From: Cognatiyoonia sediminum
Lineage (GTDB): Bacteria; Pseudomonadota; Alphaproteobacteria; Rhodobacterales; Rhodobacteraceae
Reading direction: 5' to 3'
Assembly: GCF_900129845.1 (NCBI RefSeq)
Contig: NZ_FQXB01000001.1
Span: forward strand, 1,550,001 to 1,614,000
Length of the DNA: 64,000 nt
A model generated the notes under the pieces. That model searched no databases, was not told where the DNA came from, and was given only the letters and a program-made list of their open reading frames with translations. A program made the translations under genes and the position numbers. Positions 30,323-39,539 of the stretch are shown here, one piece after another (within the stretch, counting starts at the first letter, position 1; each line of letters opens with the position of its first letter).

Positions 30323-30668
30323 TGACCTCATTCGTGACGCTTTGGATGAAAAAGACCGCGAGATGATGAAGGAAACAGACGAACTGGGGTATTTTGAACT
30401 GGGGCTCAGCCAGTTTTCTGGCAAGCTCGGTTGGGTGACTTGGGTGATCATGATCGTACAGGCTACGCTGTTCTTTATTGGCGTCTGGTGCGCCTATAAT
30501 TTCTTTGGAACGACAGAAGTACTGGCCGCAGTCAAATGGGGCATCTCTGGCGGAGTGCTGATCATCGTCGCCGCATCGTTAAAGTTCAGCTTGATGCCAC
30601 AAATACAGGCCGACCGGATCATTCGAGAGGTCAAACGCGTGGAACTGATGTTGGCGAGCCGCAGCTGA
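30309..30668 (+). CDS. Small membrane protein (DUF6768-like), probable partner of the ECF sigma
   Basis: A 119-residue protein. An acidic and basic cytoplasmic N-terminus (MAKIDDLIRDALDEKDREMM) is followed by two membrane helices at about 41-65 and 75-95, and a short cytoplasmic charged tail (IIREVKRVELMLASRS). It looks like the DUF6768 family often encoded after sigma genes in marine Proteobacteria. The 14-base overlap with the sigma gene and the two-helix design suggest a membrane anti-sigma or sensor, but none of the classical zinc anti-sigma (HxxxCxxC) motif is present. Function is inferred from position only. Confidence 0.7.
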   Translation: MAKIDDLIRDALDEKDREMMKETDELGYFELGLSQFSGKLGWVTWVIMIVQATLFFIGVWCAYNFFGTTEVLAAVKWGISGGVLIIVAASLKFSLMPQIQADRIIREVKRVELMLASRS

Positions 30669-30672
30669 TACG

Positions 30673-30706
30673 AAAAGGCCCGGAAGTTTCTCCGAGCCTT
30701 TTGCAT
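30673..30706. terminator. Bidirectional terminator between the sigma operon and acs
   Basis: AAAAGGCcCGGA (30673-30684) pairs with TCCGaGCCTTTT (30691-30702) around a 6-base loop, with one internal mismatch. A T-rich tract follows on each strand. It lies between the DUF6768 stop at 30668 and the acs stop at 30707. Confidence 0.8.
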
Positions 30707-32656
30707 TTATTTGTTCATCCGGTTTTCGATCAGGTCATCAACGACCGATGGATCCGCGAGGGTCGATGTATCCCCCAGCGCACCGAAGTCATCCTCCGCG
30801 ATCTTGCGCAGGATACGGCGCATGATCTTGCCGGACCGAGTCTTTGGAAGTCCCGGCGCCCACTGGATCAAATCGGGTTTGGCAATCGGACCGATCTCTG
30901 ACCGCACCCAAGTTTCCAGCTCTTTGCGCAACTCTTCAGACGGCTCTTCTCCGCCCATCAAGGTCACATAGGCATAAATTCCCTGCCCTTTGATGTCGTG
31001 CGGATAGCCAACAACTGCGCTTTCCGCGACTTTCGGATGCGCCACCAGAGCGCTTTCAACCTCAGCCGTGCCCATCCGGTGACCCGAGACGTTGATCACA
31101 TCGTCCACGCGGCCCGTGATCCAATAGTACCCATCTTCGTCGCGACGGCAGCCGTCACCAGTGAAGTAATAGTTTTTGTAGTCCGCAAAATAGGTCTTCT
31201 CAAACCGCTCATGATCGCCCCAAACCGTGCGCATCTGAGCAGGCCAGCTGTCTTTCATACAAAGCACGCCTTCGGCCGCTGTATCGTTAATCTCTTCGCC
31301 CGTTGTCGGCTCGAGGATCACGGGCTGGATGCCAAAGAATGGCAATGTGGCGGAACCTGGTTTGGTTGTGGTCGCACCTGGAAGCGGGGTCAGCAAGTGA
31401 CCACCGGTTTCTGTCTGCCACCATGTGTCGACAATCGGGACATTCCCGCCGCCGACAACCTCATGATACCAATTCCATGCCTCTGGGTTGATCGGTTCGC
31501 CAACCGTTCCTAGCACTTTCAAATCGCTCAGATCGTACTTGCTGACCCACTCATCGCCCTGCCCCATCAGAGCACGGATCGCGGTTGGCGCCGTATAGAA
31601 TTGGTTCACCTTATGTTTCTGGCACACAGCCCAAAAACGACCAGCATCCGGATAAGTCGGCACACCTTCGAACATCACAGTCGTCGCGCCATTCGCTAGT
31701 GGGCCATAGACGATATAGCTGTGGCCCGTGACCCAGCCGACATCAGCGGTACACCAGAAGATGTCGCCGTCGTGGTAATCAAACGTATATTGATGCGTCA
31801 TGGAGGCATAAACGATGTAGCCGCCTGTCGTATGCACAACGCCTTTCGGCATCCCTGTGGAGCCAGAGGTGTATAGGATAAACAGCGGATCTTCGGCGTT
31901 CATTTCCTCGGGTGGGCAATCGGCGCTGACGGTTTCTTCCACCTCATGCAGCCAGTAATCGCGCCCCGCAGTCATTGGAACGTCACCGCCAGTGCGACGC
32001 ACGACGAGCATCTTGCAATCAACTTCAATCTTCTCAAACGCTGTATCCGCATTGGTCTTCAATGGCGTATTTCGACCACCGCGTGGCGCTTCATCCGCTG
32101 TGATGACGACTTTCGCTTCCGACCCGTTCACGCGTGCAGCCAAAGCGTCAGCAGAAAAGCCTGCAAAAACGACCGAGTGGATGGCACCAATCCGCGCACA
32201 GGCCAGCATAGCATAGGCCGCTTGCGGGATCATCGGCATGTAAATCACCACACGATCGCCTTTGCCAACGCCGAGTTCTTTCAAAACATTGGAGAATTTG
32301 CTGACGTCGTGATGCAACTGGTTGTAGGTGATATGCTGCGCTTCATCCTCTGGGCTATCCGGTTCCCAAATAATCGCCGTCTGATCACCACGCTCGGCCA
32401 AATGCCGATCAATGCAGTTGGCGGCCACATTGAGACTACCATCTTCAAACCACTTGATGCTGACGTTCCCCGGCGCATAGCTAACGTCTTTCACCTTGGA
32501 ATAGGGCTTGATCCAATCGACGCGCTGACCATGTTCCCGCCAAAAACCTTCAGGATCAGACACAGATTGCGCATACATCTCATCATATTTTGCTTTATCC
32601 GCATGAGCGCCTGACGCCATAGCGTCTGAGGGTGGATAGGTGGTATCGGCTGACAT
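30707..32656 (-). CDS. acs: Acetyl-CoA synthetase (AMP-forming)
   Basis: Activates acetate to acetyl-CoA through acetyl-AMP in the cytoplasm. From ATG 32656 ([13 protein letters not shown], with GGGAGG 7 bases upstream) the product has 649 residues, the usual size. The P-loop-like [15 protein letters not shown], the WWQTETGGH adenylate motif, [16 protein letters not shown], and the C-terminal [11 protein letters not shown], whose lysine is the known acetylation target, are all present. It is a single gene facing the ECF sigma pair tail to tail. The upstream 230 bases separate it from a divergent DUF218 gene; no promoter could be fixed. Confidence 0.98.
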   Translation of the reverse strand: MSADTTYPPSDAMASGAHADKAKYDEMYAQSVSDPEGFWREHGQRVDWIKPYSKVKDVSYAPGNVSIKWFEDGSLNVAANCIDRHLAERGDQTAIIWEPDSPEDEAQHITYNQLHHDVSKFSNVLKELGVGKGDRVVIYMPMIPQAAYAMLACARIGAIHSVVFAGFSADALAARVNGSEAKVVITADEAPRGGRNTPLKTNADTAFEKIEVDCKMLVVRRTGGDVPMTAGRDYWLHEVEETVSADCPPEEMNAEDPLFILYTSGSTGMPKGVVHTTGGYIVYASMTHQYTFDYHDGDIFWCTADVGWVTGHSYIVYGPLANGATTVMFEGVPTYPDAGRFWAVCQKHKVNQFYTAPTAIRALMGQGDEWVSKYDLSDLKVLGTVGEPINPEAWNWYHEVVGGGNVPIVDTWWQTETGGHLLTPLPGATTTKPGSATLPFFGIQPVILEPTTGEEINDTAAEGVLCMKDSWPAQMRTVWGDHERFEKTYFADYKNYYFTGDGCRRDEDGYYWITGRVDDVINVSGHRMGTAEVESALVAHPKVAESAVVGYPHDIKGQGIYAYVTLMGGEEPSEELRKELETWVRSEIGPIAKPDLIQWAPGLPKTRSGKIMRRILRKIAEDDFGALGDTSTLADPSVVDDLIENRMNK

Positions 32657-32886
32657 GTGGACCTCCCCTGTCGTCGTCTGTTTCGCCACGTGAGTGGCAG
32701 GCCAGAATCTGGCCTCCTCCGCCGCGCATCATGGGCAAAATGCGCCGAATGCCAAGAGCGGTTCTGGGTCCAGGCAAAGGTTATTGTAAAGTTCTATGAC
32801 AAATTGGGAGGCCCGCAGACATTTTCTTGACTCCTGCGCGACTGTTTTTCCTTTCCCGAGCAAGCAACATACAATAGCTCCTAAGC

Positions 32887-33372
32887 ATGGGTGTAATTGT
32901 CGTTTTGGGAGCCGCTGTTTGGCCAAATGGCCCGTCGCCGACGCTCCGGCGGAGGGCGCTACACGCAGCAGCGCTTTGGGAACAAGATCAAGAGGCTTGG
33001 GTCATCGGAACCGGCGGCGTAGGGAAGCACTCCCCTGCCGAAGCAACCGTAATCAGAGATATTTTGGTTGAGCGCGGTGTCGCACCTGAAAAAATCATGC
33101 AAGAGTCCCATTCGACCACGACCCTCGAAAACATCAAATTCGCCCTTCCGATGATCCGCCTTTTGGATGCGGGCAAGGTCACAATCGTGACTGACGGCTA
33201 CCATGCCAAACGCGCCCTGATGGTCGCACAGCATTTTGATCTGGACGCGCAAACATCCAGCCCAACGTTAAGCACCACGGGATTTGCCGACGCGACCCGC
33301 CGCCACACCCGCGAAACCTTTGCGCGGCTCAGCTACCGCGCGAAACTTCGAAATCGACCGAAGCAGGGCTAG
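32887..33372 (+). CDS. DUF218 (YdcF-like) protein
   Basis: A compact 161-residue DUF218 domain. MGVIVVLGAAVWPNGPSP is the typical first strand and loop, TGGVGKHSPAEATVIRDIL the second conserved block, and ESHSTTTLENIKFALPMI the third (S-x-T-x-E-N motif). These end in a DGYHAKRALMVAQH helix. Some members, such as E. coli YdcF, bind S-adenosylmethionine, and ElyC/SanA relatives act in envelope integrity. This one lacks a membrane anchor or signal peptide and would be cytoplasmic. A TACAAT hexamer 11 bases before the ATG could be a -10 box. Its stop overlaps the converging beta-helix gene by 4 bases. Confidence 0.8.
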   Translation: MGVIVVLGAAVWPNGPSPTLRRRALHAAALWEQDQEAWVIGTGGVGKHSPAEATVIRDILVERGVAPEKIMQESHSTTTLENIKFALPMIRLLDAGKVTIVTDGYHAKRALMVAQHFDLDAQTSSPTLSTTGFADATRRHTRETFARLSYRAKLRNRPKQG

Positions 33373-35657
33373 AGCGGGTTATCCATCCGCGCAGTGAAAC
33401 GGATCGTGCCTTTGACCGCAGACGGCCAAACAAACCGCACCTGTGTGTTATCAGGCCCGTAAGAAGAATCCGCCCACGGCTGCTCAAAGACATCCGAGTT
33501 TGACCCAGTCTGCACTGGTCCGTTCGGCATGACCGCATCCACAAATCGCGCTCGCCCGCCAAATGGCAATCTTGGTGCTGTTTCTGCGACCCAAGTCTGA
33601 GACGCCGACGACTGAGTATGGGTCAGCGACGCCGGATTCTGAACAATTTCACTGATGTTGTGGAATGTATTCCCGCTAAACGTCACCGCGCGCATCCGCG
33701 TATAGTCCAAATCGGCAAAACTCGTATCGACCCCATCAACACGGTCGATATTGCCATTCGTCGACCGAAACACGTTGCTCACCACCGAAAGCCCATGAAT
33801 GAAGTGTCCTGGCCCATAAGGCTTAACAACAATGAAGTTAAACCAAGGTGCGGTATCACTGCTGAGGAAACTGTTGCCCGTAATCGTCAAACCGCCGAAG
33901 CTGAACTGGTTCCCCTGAGCGGGCTCTTCTTCGTGCTCATTCGTCAGTTCGATGAAATTATTGTCGCAATAGTTGCCGGTCACAACACTGCGGCAATTCG
34001 GTAAGGTAAACACGATCCCCGCCTTGCGGACACCCGCGGGCTCACTATCCCCATGGAACCAATGGTTGCCCGAAACCAGATTGCCACCCCCTGCCAAGAT
34101 GCAGAAATGCTTAAACAAAGACACACGGTTGTCGCGGATTTTCACGTCGTTGGCGTTACAATTAAAGGCAATCGTCGTGCGGTTTTGTACCGCCAAAGGC
34201 TGTTCGTTTGAAACGAAATTACAGCGGTCGATCATCATCCCCTGACAGCCACGGCCAATCGAGGTGATCCCGCGATCCTTCGGCTTGGTGATAAAGCAGT
34301 CCTTCACATGAAACGTTAGGCCCTGTGGCGCGAGCATGATCGCACTGGCGTCGCCGCTGCACTGGAAATCAATGTCATCCAGCACGAATTGCGCTAGATC
34401 GTCATAGCCAGAGAAATCCAACATGTATTTGAAACGCGTGAAGGTGAACGTCTGCGTCCCCGCAGCATCATACAGCGGCTGGCTCAGCTCGACAGTTTGC
34501 TGACCCACGTTCTTGGACGTAACATAAACCTCGCGCCCGACACCTGTGCCTTGGACAAGCGCACCAACAGCAACATTGGCCACGTCGATGACGTTGCTCA
34601 GCCGGTTCGACGTACCCGTCGCATATGTGGCCTGAGACGTCACAACATCTGTATCCCACGCAGCCCCTGCAATTGGCTGGAACTGCCCATTTCGTACCAC
34701 GCGGCGGGTCGCAAAAACTGTCCGCGTTGGATCGCATGCCTGCATATCCAAAGGCTCTGATAGCGAAATCCGGCGGCCGCCGAGATCGAGAGACTCATGA
34801 TCCGAAAAGTTCAGCAGTCCCTGATAGGCTTTTCTGAACGCCAATTCTTCGCTGCCAAAGGCATCAACATAGGTCAGATAGTCAAAGTTCTTTTGCAAAA
34901 TGAACCGATCGGCAGCGTCTTGCGTCACCTTGCCTTCAAACCGAACACGCGATTGCATCGTGACGCTGCGCCCAAGGCGATAAACCCCGTCGGAAATCAG
35001 AACCTCGCGCCCCGCTGCCGCGGCATCCGCAGCAACGAACGCATCCGCGTCATCCGTCGTCCCATCGCCAATCGCACCATAGTCGCGCACATCAACCGTC
35101 GCCATAAGTTTGCGGTGAAAGGCCGAAGTAATGTCTTCAATGATCAGGTCATCCACACGGACCACGCCGCCATTCGGGCCAGTCAGATCAATTCCGTAAT
35201 GACCGTAGGCGGCCTCGTTCCACACAAGGTCCACTCCTGTGCGATCTCCTGTCCCTACAATCGCTGAAATCTCAACAATGTCTCCGTAAGTCGTCAGCGT
35301 CGTCGACGGGCCGGATGTCGCCTCTCCTGTCGCTTCCGCACCACCATTCAAACCAGCCCAAGCCGCAATCCGCACAGTCGGGAAATCACCTGCAATCGCC
35401 TTCACCCGGGCGGTGATCCGCAGATAACAACCTGGCAAAATCGGCGTCTCACCCATCTAGCGGAGCCGCATTGTTGATTGCGTCTTGCTCAACTCCAAAC
35501 AGCCGCCAAAATCCTGATCCGCCGGAACAAACACGCCGTCGCCATTGGTGGCATATGTGTCCGACCCGGGTGCGCCGTCACCGCTCGACCATACGCCAAG
35601 ACCTGCCGAAAATGGCAGCGGCATCAAAACGATTCCGTCGGTAATTGCCTTGTTCAT
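33369..35657 (-). pseudogene. Right-handed beta-helix (pectate-lyase-like) protein, interrupted by one in-frame TAG
   Basis: Two frames in the same phase make one 762-codon gene. ATG at 35657 (MNKAITDGIVLMP, AAAGGGG upstream) runs 66 codons to TAG at 35457-35459, and the reading frame continues at once with ATGGGT for 695 residues. The second part has the pectate-lyase-superfamily entry motif VDVRDYGAIGDGTTDDADAF near its residue 126, then many beta-helix rungs (DDIDFQCSGDASAIML, NANDVKIRDNRVSLF, ITGNSFLSSD). From memory, intact Rhodobacterales relatives read LRYMGETP here, so TAG would replace a tyrosine codon. The family resembles phage or gene-transfer-agent spike proteins. The second part could still be made from its own ATG. 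Confidence 0.8.
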
Positions 35658-35804
35658 GAAAACCCCTTTCTGGTGGCGGCGCACCATCAAAGGGGAAATC
35701 CCGTTGTGCAGCGGCCCATTGCATCGAAGGGCCAATCGCTTGGCCATCACGCAAGGACTATTGCTTGGCCGTAAACAACGCGTAGGCCCACCGCGCGGTG
35801 GGGC

Positions 35805-36206
35805 TTAGGCGCCTACATCTGGCGCTGGTAGGATTTGCACACCGGCAATCCGCCAACCGTCTGCCGTCTGAACCATTTGGTATTCAAGCATATGCAAACT
35901 GCCGTTAGCGTCTTGCAGCATCAACCTTTGATATTGCCGCCCGCCGATGTCTTCCAACTGCAAGAATCGAACATCGCGGTTGGTCCAGACCATGGGATAT
36001 CCGCGTTGAACCATCATCCCAAAGTTCTGAGCGTTGCCGAATGCGCCCTGAATATTCGGCGCCGCGTATTGCCAGGCTTCTTCGATGTCACGCTCGTTAA
36101 ACGCTTGGAGCTGGCTTCCAATTACATCCTCAATTGCTTCTGCCGTTTGGGCCAAAGCGGAGCTTGCCACAATCATCAATCCGACAATGAATCCTAAAAG
36201 CTTCAT
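35805..36206 (-). CDS. DUF4864-like secreted protein
   Basis: A 133-residue precursor from ATG 36206 (MKLLGFIVGLMIVASSALAQ, a clear Sec signal peptide with cleavage near residue 20; GGGAGA lies 7 bases upstream). The mature 113 residues have an NTF2-like feel (IGSQLQAFNERDIEEAWQYA at the start, then strand-rich sequence to the end with YQMVQTADGWRIAGVQILP). This matches the DUF4864 family of periplasmic proteins with unknown role. It is a lone gene between the beta-helix gene and the Rieske/b561 pair, on the same strand as both. Confidence 0.75.
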   Translation of the reverse strand: MKLLGFIVGLMIVASSALAQTAEAIEDVIGSQLQAFNERDIEEAWQYAAPNIQGAFGNAQNFGMMVQRGYPMVWTNRDVRFLQLEDIGGRQYQRLMLQDANGSLHMLEYQMVQTADGWRIAGVQILPAPDVGA

Positions 36207-36269
36207 TTCGATCTCCCTGTATTGTCTTTTGGTAGATACGAACACCCCAGGCGAATGGTTTGAAATTAG

Positions 36270-36830
36270 CTATACGAGGGTAAGAATGATCTGCCCGCCG
36301 TTATCATTGATTTGATAATCAGGGACGCTCAAAAAGTCGCCCTCTGATCGACCCGCAACGCCGAATCCGCCAGCGTTGAAAACACTGCCGTGACGGGACC
36401 CCCGCTTTGTACAGGCAAAGGGGGCCACTTCCAAATCAGTCACTCCAACCGCGTATCCCCGATGGGGACAGACCAAATTAGCGACAAAGAACCGTGGATC
36501 AGCAACCGCCTGTTCTGGCGCACCTTGCTCGATTTGCGCATCGGTTCGTCGAAGAACCGCGACATACTGAATACCGTCGGTATTCGAATATTCAGGGTCA
36601 TCTGTCGGGCGGCCAATAACGGCGACCTGACCAGCGGTTAGGCTCGAAATATCGACGTCAGTCTCGCCTGCGGCCAACATAACTGTTTGATCCTCACCGC
36701 GAGGGACATTTGTCGGCACGTCTTCGCCCCAATCGAATTCAACCGCTTGAGCGTTTAACAGCGCGGGGCAGAGAGTGATCGTGGCTGAGGAGAGGGTCAG
36801 GATAACATGTCTTCGCGATATCGTTTTCAT
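36270..36830 (-). CDS. Tat-exported Rieske [2Fe-2S] protein with unusual ligand spacing
   Basis: A 186-residue protein starting MKTISRRHVILTLSS, with a twin-arginine-like signal, expected for a cofactor-loaded periplasmic protein. The Rieske boxes are CPHRG (Cys111, His113) and CTKRGSRHGSVF (Cys130, His137), joined by 16 residues as usual. The second box has Cys-x6-His where the family has Cys-x2-His. The extra disulfide cysteines of bc1 Rieske proteins are missing. ATG at 36830 overlaps the cytochrome b561 stop by 4 bases (ATGA), so the two are co-translated and probably work together in periplasmic electron transfer. It is not part of a fbc operon. Confidence 0.8.
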   Translation of the reverse strand: MKTISRRHVILTLSSATITLCPALLNAQAVEFDWGEDVPTNVPRGEDQTVMLAAGETDVDISSLTAGQVAVIGRPTDDPEYSNTDGIQYVAVLRRTDAQIEQGAPEQAVADPRFFVANLVCPHRGYAVGVTDLEVAPFACTKRGSRHGSVFNAGGFGVAGRSEGDFLSVPDYQINDNGGQIILTLV

Positions 36831-37351
36831 TTTATGTCCTTGTGTTTGCTGGGCAAAATAGAGGAAAGAGTGTCGTCCTTGTCTAAGAATACGTGCTTGA
36901 GTGCACCGGCGACGTGAAGAAAAATCAAACCCGCCAGAACCCATTTTATTGCGTAGTGGACTTCAAGCATGCGCTCGCCCAGGTCGGAGCGCGCAAGTCC
37001 GATGTCGATCGGTAAGATCAGTGCATTCTGTCGCAACGCCGAGGCTGCAAAATAGCCGGTTATAACAAAGGCTATCATCACCAGATAAAGACCAACCTGA
37101 GTACTGCTTGCGAGCACGCGCTCCCACCGGGGGTGATGTCCTCTCAAGGGTTTACCTTTACGTATGCGAACCGAAATTCGAATGACCAAAACAATGATAA
37201 GAATTTGACCGATCACTTGATGCGCCACAATGATGGAGTCATCTGCCCATTCGTAAACATAGGCGAGACCGGTCAGAGCCATGGCAGCAACCAAAGCTGC
37301 CACGATCCAATGAAGCGCTTTTTGCGCTCCGGTATAAGATGTTTCGTTCAT
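36827..37351 (-). CDS. Cytochrome b561-family membrane protein
   Basis: A 174-residue protein with four membrane helices (about 12-32, 38-61, 83-101, 130-152) and histidines suited to ligate two b hemes: His14 (KALHWIV), His44 (VAHQVIGQ), His132 (VHYAIKW) and His146 (FLHVAG). This is the bacterial b561/Ni-Fe-hydrogenase-cytb type, which moves electrons between quinones and periplasmic acceptors. It starts the two-gene unit with the Rieske protein. It is 83 bases from lysK, which is on the same strand upstream, so it may have its own promoter in that gap. Confidence 0.88.
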   Translation of the reverse strand: MNETSYTGAQKALHWIVAALVAAMALTGLAYVYEWADDSIIVAHQVIGQILIIVLVIRISVRIRKGKPLRGHHPRWERVLASSTQVGLYLVMIAFVITGYFAASALRQNALILPIDIGLARSDLGERMLEVHYAIKWVLAGLIFLHVAGALKHVFLDKDDTLSSILPSKHKDIK

Positions 37352-37434
37352 TTAGTTCAAAACCTGTTTCACTCTGCCGCTGCGTCAAGCGGCACGCTAC
37401 ACATTCAACGAACGAATGAACGTTTTCTGTCGCT

Positions 37435-39009
37435 TTAAGTTTCCGAAGCGAGTCTGTTTTCGATCAACGCGATGGTCTCTTCCACGCCATAGAGCGCGAT
37501 AAATCCGCCGAAACGCGGCCCCTGCGAGGCACCAAGTAGAACTTCATAAAGCGCTGTAAACCAAGCACGCAAAGGCTCAAAATCGTGATCCTTGCCCACC
37601 GCAAACACCATCGATTGTAGCTCTTCCGCATCCAAACCACCATCCCAGGCCTTCAGCCGCGCAACCAGATCTTCCATCGCTTTCCGTTCTTGATCGGTCG
37701 GCGCGCGGTAGACCTTCGTTGGTTTCACAAAGTCATTGTAATAACGAACGGCAAAACCAGCCGCCTGATCCATCTGCGGGTTCTTCTCGGCTGAGGCATC
37801 AGGCGCATAGCGCTTGATGAATCCCCAAAGCGTTTCTTTGTCCTCCGCCCCGGATACGGACGCGAGGTTCAGCAACATCGCAAACGGCACCACCATGTCT
37901 GACGCCGGAACGTTATGCCCATGGATATGAAAGACCGGATTGTTCGCGCGACCGGCATCATCCTGATCCGCATAAGCACGCAGCTGCTGGTGATATTCAT
38001 CCACCGCTTTCGGGATTACATCAAAATGCATCCGCTTCGCGGTCTTTGGCTTTTGATACATGAAGTAAGACAGGCTTTCGGTGGCTGCATAAGACAGCCA
38101 TTCATCAATCGAAATACCGTTGCCGGATGATTTCGAAATCTTCTGGCCCTTCTCATCCAAGAACAACTCGTATGAGAAATGGTTCGGCGGCCGCTGCCCC
38201 AAGGTCCGGCAGATCGCATCATAGATCTTTTCGTTGGTGGCATGCTCTTTGCCGTACATCTCAAAATCGACGCCAAGCGCCGCCCAGCGCGCCCCGAAAT
38301 CCGGCTTCCATTGCAGCTTCACGTTGCCGCCCGTGACTGGCACCGTCCATTCGCGCCCATCGTCGTCATCAAAGGTCACTTCGCCTTTGGACGCATCAAC
38401 GTGCTTCATAGGCACATACATCACACGACCGGTTTCAGGATGAATCGGCAGGAAGATCGAATATGTCTCCGCCCGCTCTTCGCGCAAAGACTTCAACATG
38501 ATCGCCATCAGGTCATCATACCGCTCAGCACTGCGCAGCAGGATTTCGTCAAACTGGCCAGACTGATAGAACGACCGCGCCGAATAGAACTCATGCTCAA
38601 ACCCAAAGGTATCGAGGAACCGCTGCAACATCGCATTGTTATGATCGCCAAAACTGTCATGCGTTCCAAACGGATCAGGCACGCTGGTCAGCGGCATTTG
38701 CAAATAGCCTTGCAACATCTCTTGTTGCGGCACGTTGCCGGGAACCTTCCGCATCCCATCCAAATCGTCAGAAAAACAAATCAGCTTGGTCGGGATGTCA
38801 GAAATCACCTCAAACGCACGGCGGATCATCGTCGTGCGCAACACCTCGCCGAATGTTCCGATGTGCGGCAGGCCCGACGGGCCATAGCCGGTTTCAAACA
38901 GCACATAGCCTTTCTCTGGGTCTTTCTTTTCATACCGTTTGAGCAATGCGCGCGCCTCTGCAAAGGGCCAAGCCTTCGAAGTCATCGCTGCGTCACGGAA
39001 AGTGCTCAT
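37435..39009 (-). CDS. lysK: Lysyl-tRNA synthetase, class I
   Basis: Charges tRNA-Lys. It is the archaeal-type class I enzyme, with a Rossmann fold and no similarity to class II LysS; alphaproteobacteria of this group commonly use it. From ATG 39009 ([14 protein letters not shown]) the product has 524 residues with the HIGH-type signature [10 protein letters not shown] (residues 47-56) and the KMSKS-type signature [11 protein letters not shown]. The longer frame begins with ATG but lacks a ribosome site. The C-terminal half carries the anticodon-binding domain with [19 protein letters not shown]. It is an essential housekeeping gene with no sign of defect. Confidence 0.96.
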   Translation of the reverse strand: MSTFRDAAMTSKAWPFAEARALLKRYEKKDPEKGYVLFETGYGPSGLPHIGTFGEVLRTTMIRRAFEVISDIPTKLICFSDDLDGMRKVPGNVPQQEMLQGYLQMPLTSVPDPFGTHDSFGDHNNAMLQRFLDTFGFEHEFYSARSFYQSGQFDEILLRSAERYDDLMAIMLKSLREERAETYSIFLPIHPETGRVMYVPMKHVDASKGEVTFDDDDGREWTVPVTGGNVKLQWKPDFGARWAALGVDFEMYGKEHATNEKIYDAICRTLGQRPPNHFSYELFLDEKGQKISKSSGNGISIDEWLSYAATESLSYFMYQKPKTAKRMHFDVIPKAVDEYHQQLRAYADQDDAGRANNPVFHIHGHNVPASDMVVPFAMLLNLASVSGAEDKETLWGFIKRYAPDASAEKNPQMDQAAGFAVRYYNDFVKPTKVYRAPTDQERKAMEDLVARLKAWDGGLDAEELQSMVFAVGKDHDFEPLRAWFTALYEVLLGASQGPRFGGFIALYGVEETIALIENRLASET

Positions 39010-39119
39010 CGGTTTTCTCTCTGATAAAGGCCGCGATGTACGCGGCAGAACGCGCACTCCCTATTGCGAGAGCGCGTCGGGGTCAATAAATGTGAAGGAA
39101 CAACTTAAAGGATTCTGGT

Positions 39120-39539
39120 ATGACGTTAGAGACCCCACTCACCGCACAAGATGCGCTCATCGCACTGATGATTGCCGTCTCAGCGTCAGATGAAAACATC
39201 CGCACGTCCGAATTGGTCAAGATCAACAACGCTGTCAACAACTTGCCCGTTTTTGCTGGGTACGATGCTGAGCGTCTGCCTCGTATGTCTCAGATGGTCT
39301 TTGATCTTTTGGAACCGGAAGACGGGCTAGAAGCTCTTTTCGGCCTCATCCGAGAAGCTCTCCCTGAACACTTGAATGAAACGGCTTACGCTTTGTCCTG
39401 CGACGTCGCCGCTGCTGACGGCACGATTGAAGGGCCAGAGGCTCGCATGCTTGAAGAAATTCGTTATGAGCTAGATGTCGATCGCCTTCACGCTGCTGCT
39501 ATCGAAAGAGGCGCGCGAGCACGGCATATGACGATCTAA
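39120..39539 (+). CDS. TerB-family protein
   Basis: A 139-residue acidic, all-helical protein. TAQDALIALMIAVSASDENI is the typical TerB/DjlA-type first helix pair, with the metal-coordinating D-E pattern repeated as SCDVAAADGTIEGPEARML. In tellurite-resistance systems TerB binds divalent metal ions, but single TerB-domain proteins outside ter clusters have no proven role. No other ter genes are here. ATG at 39120 follows AAAGGA by 8 bases. Its 3' end overlaps the converging dacB stop by 4 bases. Confidence 0.8.
   Translation: MTLETPLTAQDALIALMIAVSASDENIRTSELVKINNAVNNLPVFAGYDAERLPRMSQMVFDLLEPEDGLEALFGLIREALPEHLNETAYALSCDVAAADGTIEGPEARMLEEIRYELDVDRLHAAAIERGARARHMTI

Noticed and set aside
33369-35657. 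Prophage or gene-transfer-agent cluster around the beta-helix gene
   Set aside because: No head, tail, terminase or integrase gene lies nearby; only the single spike-like gene is present.
39120-39539. Tellurite-resistance locus
   Set aside because: Only a single TerB-domain gene is present; terA, terC, terD, terE and terZ are absent, so a resistance function is not supported.
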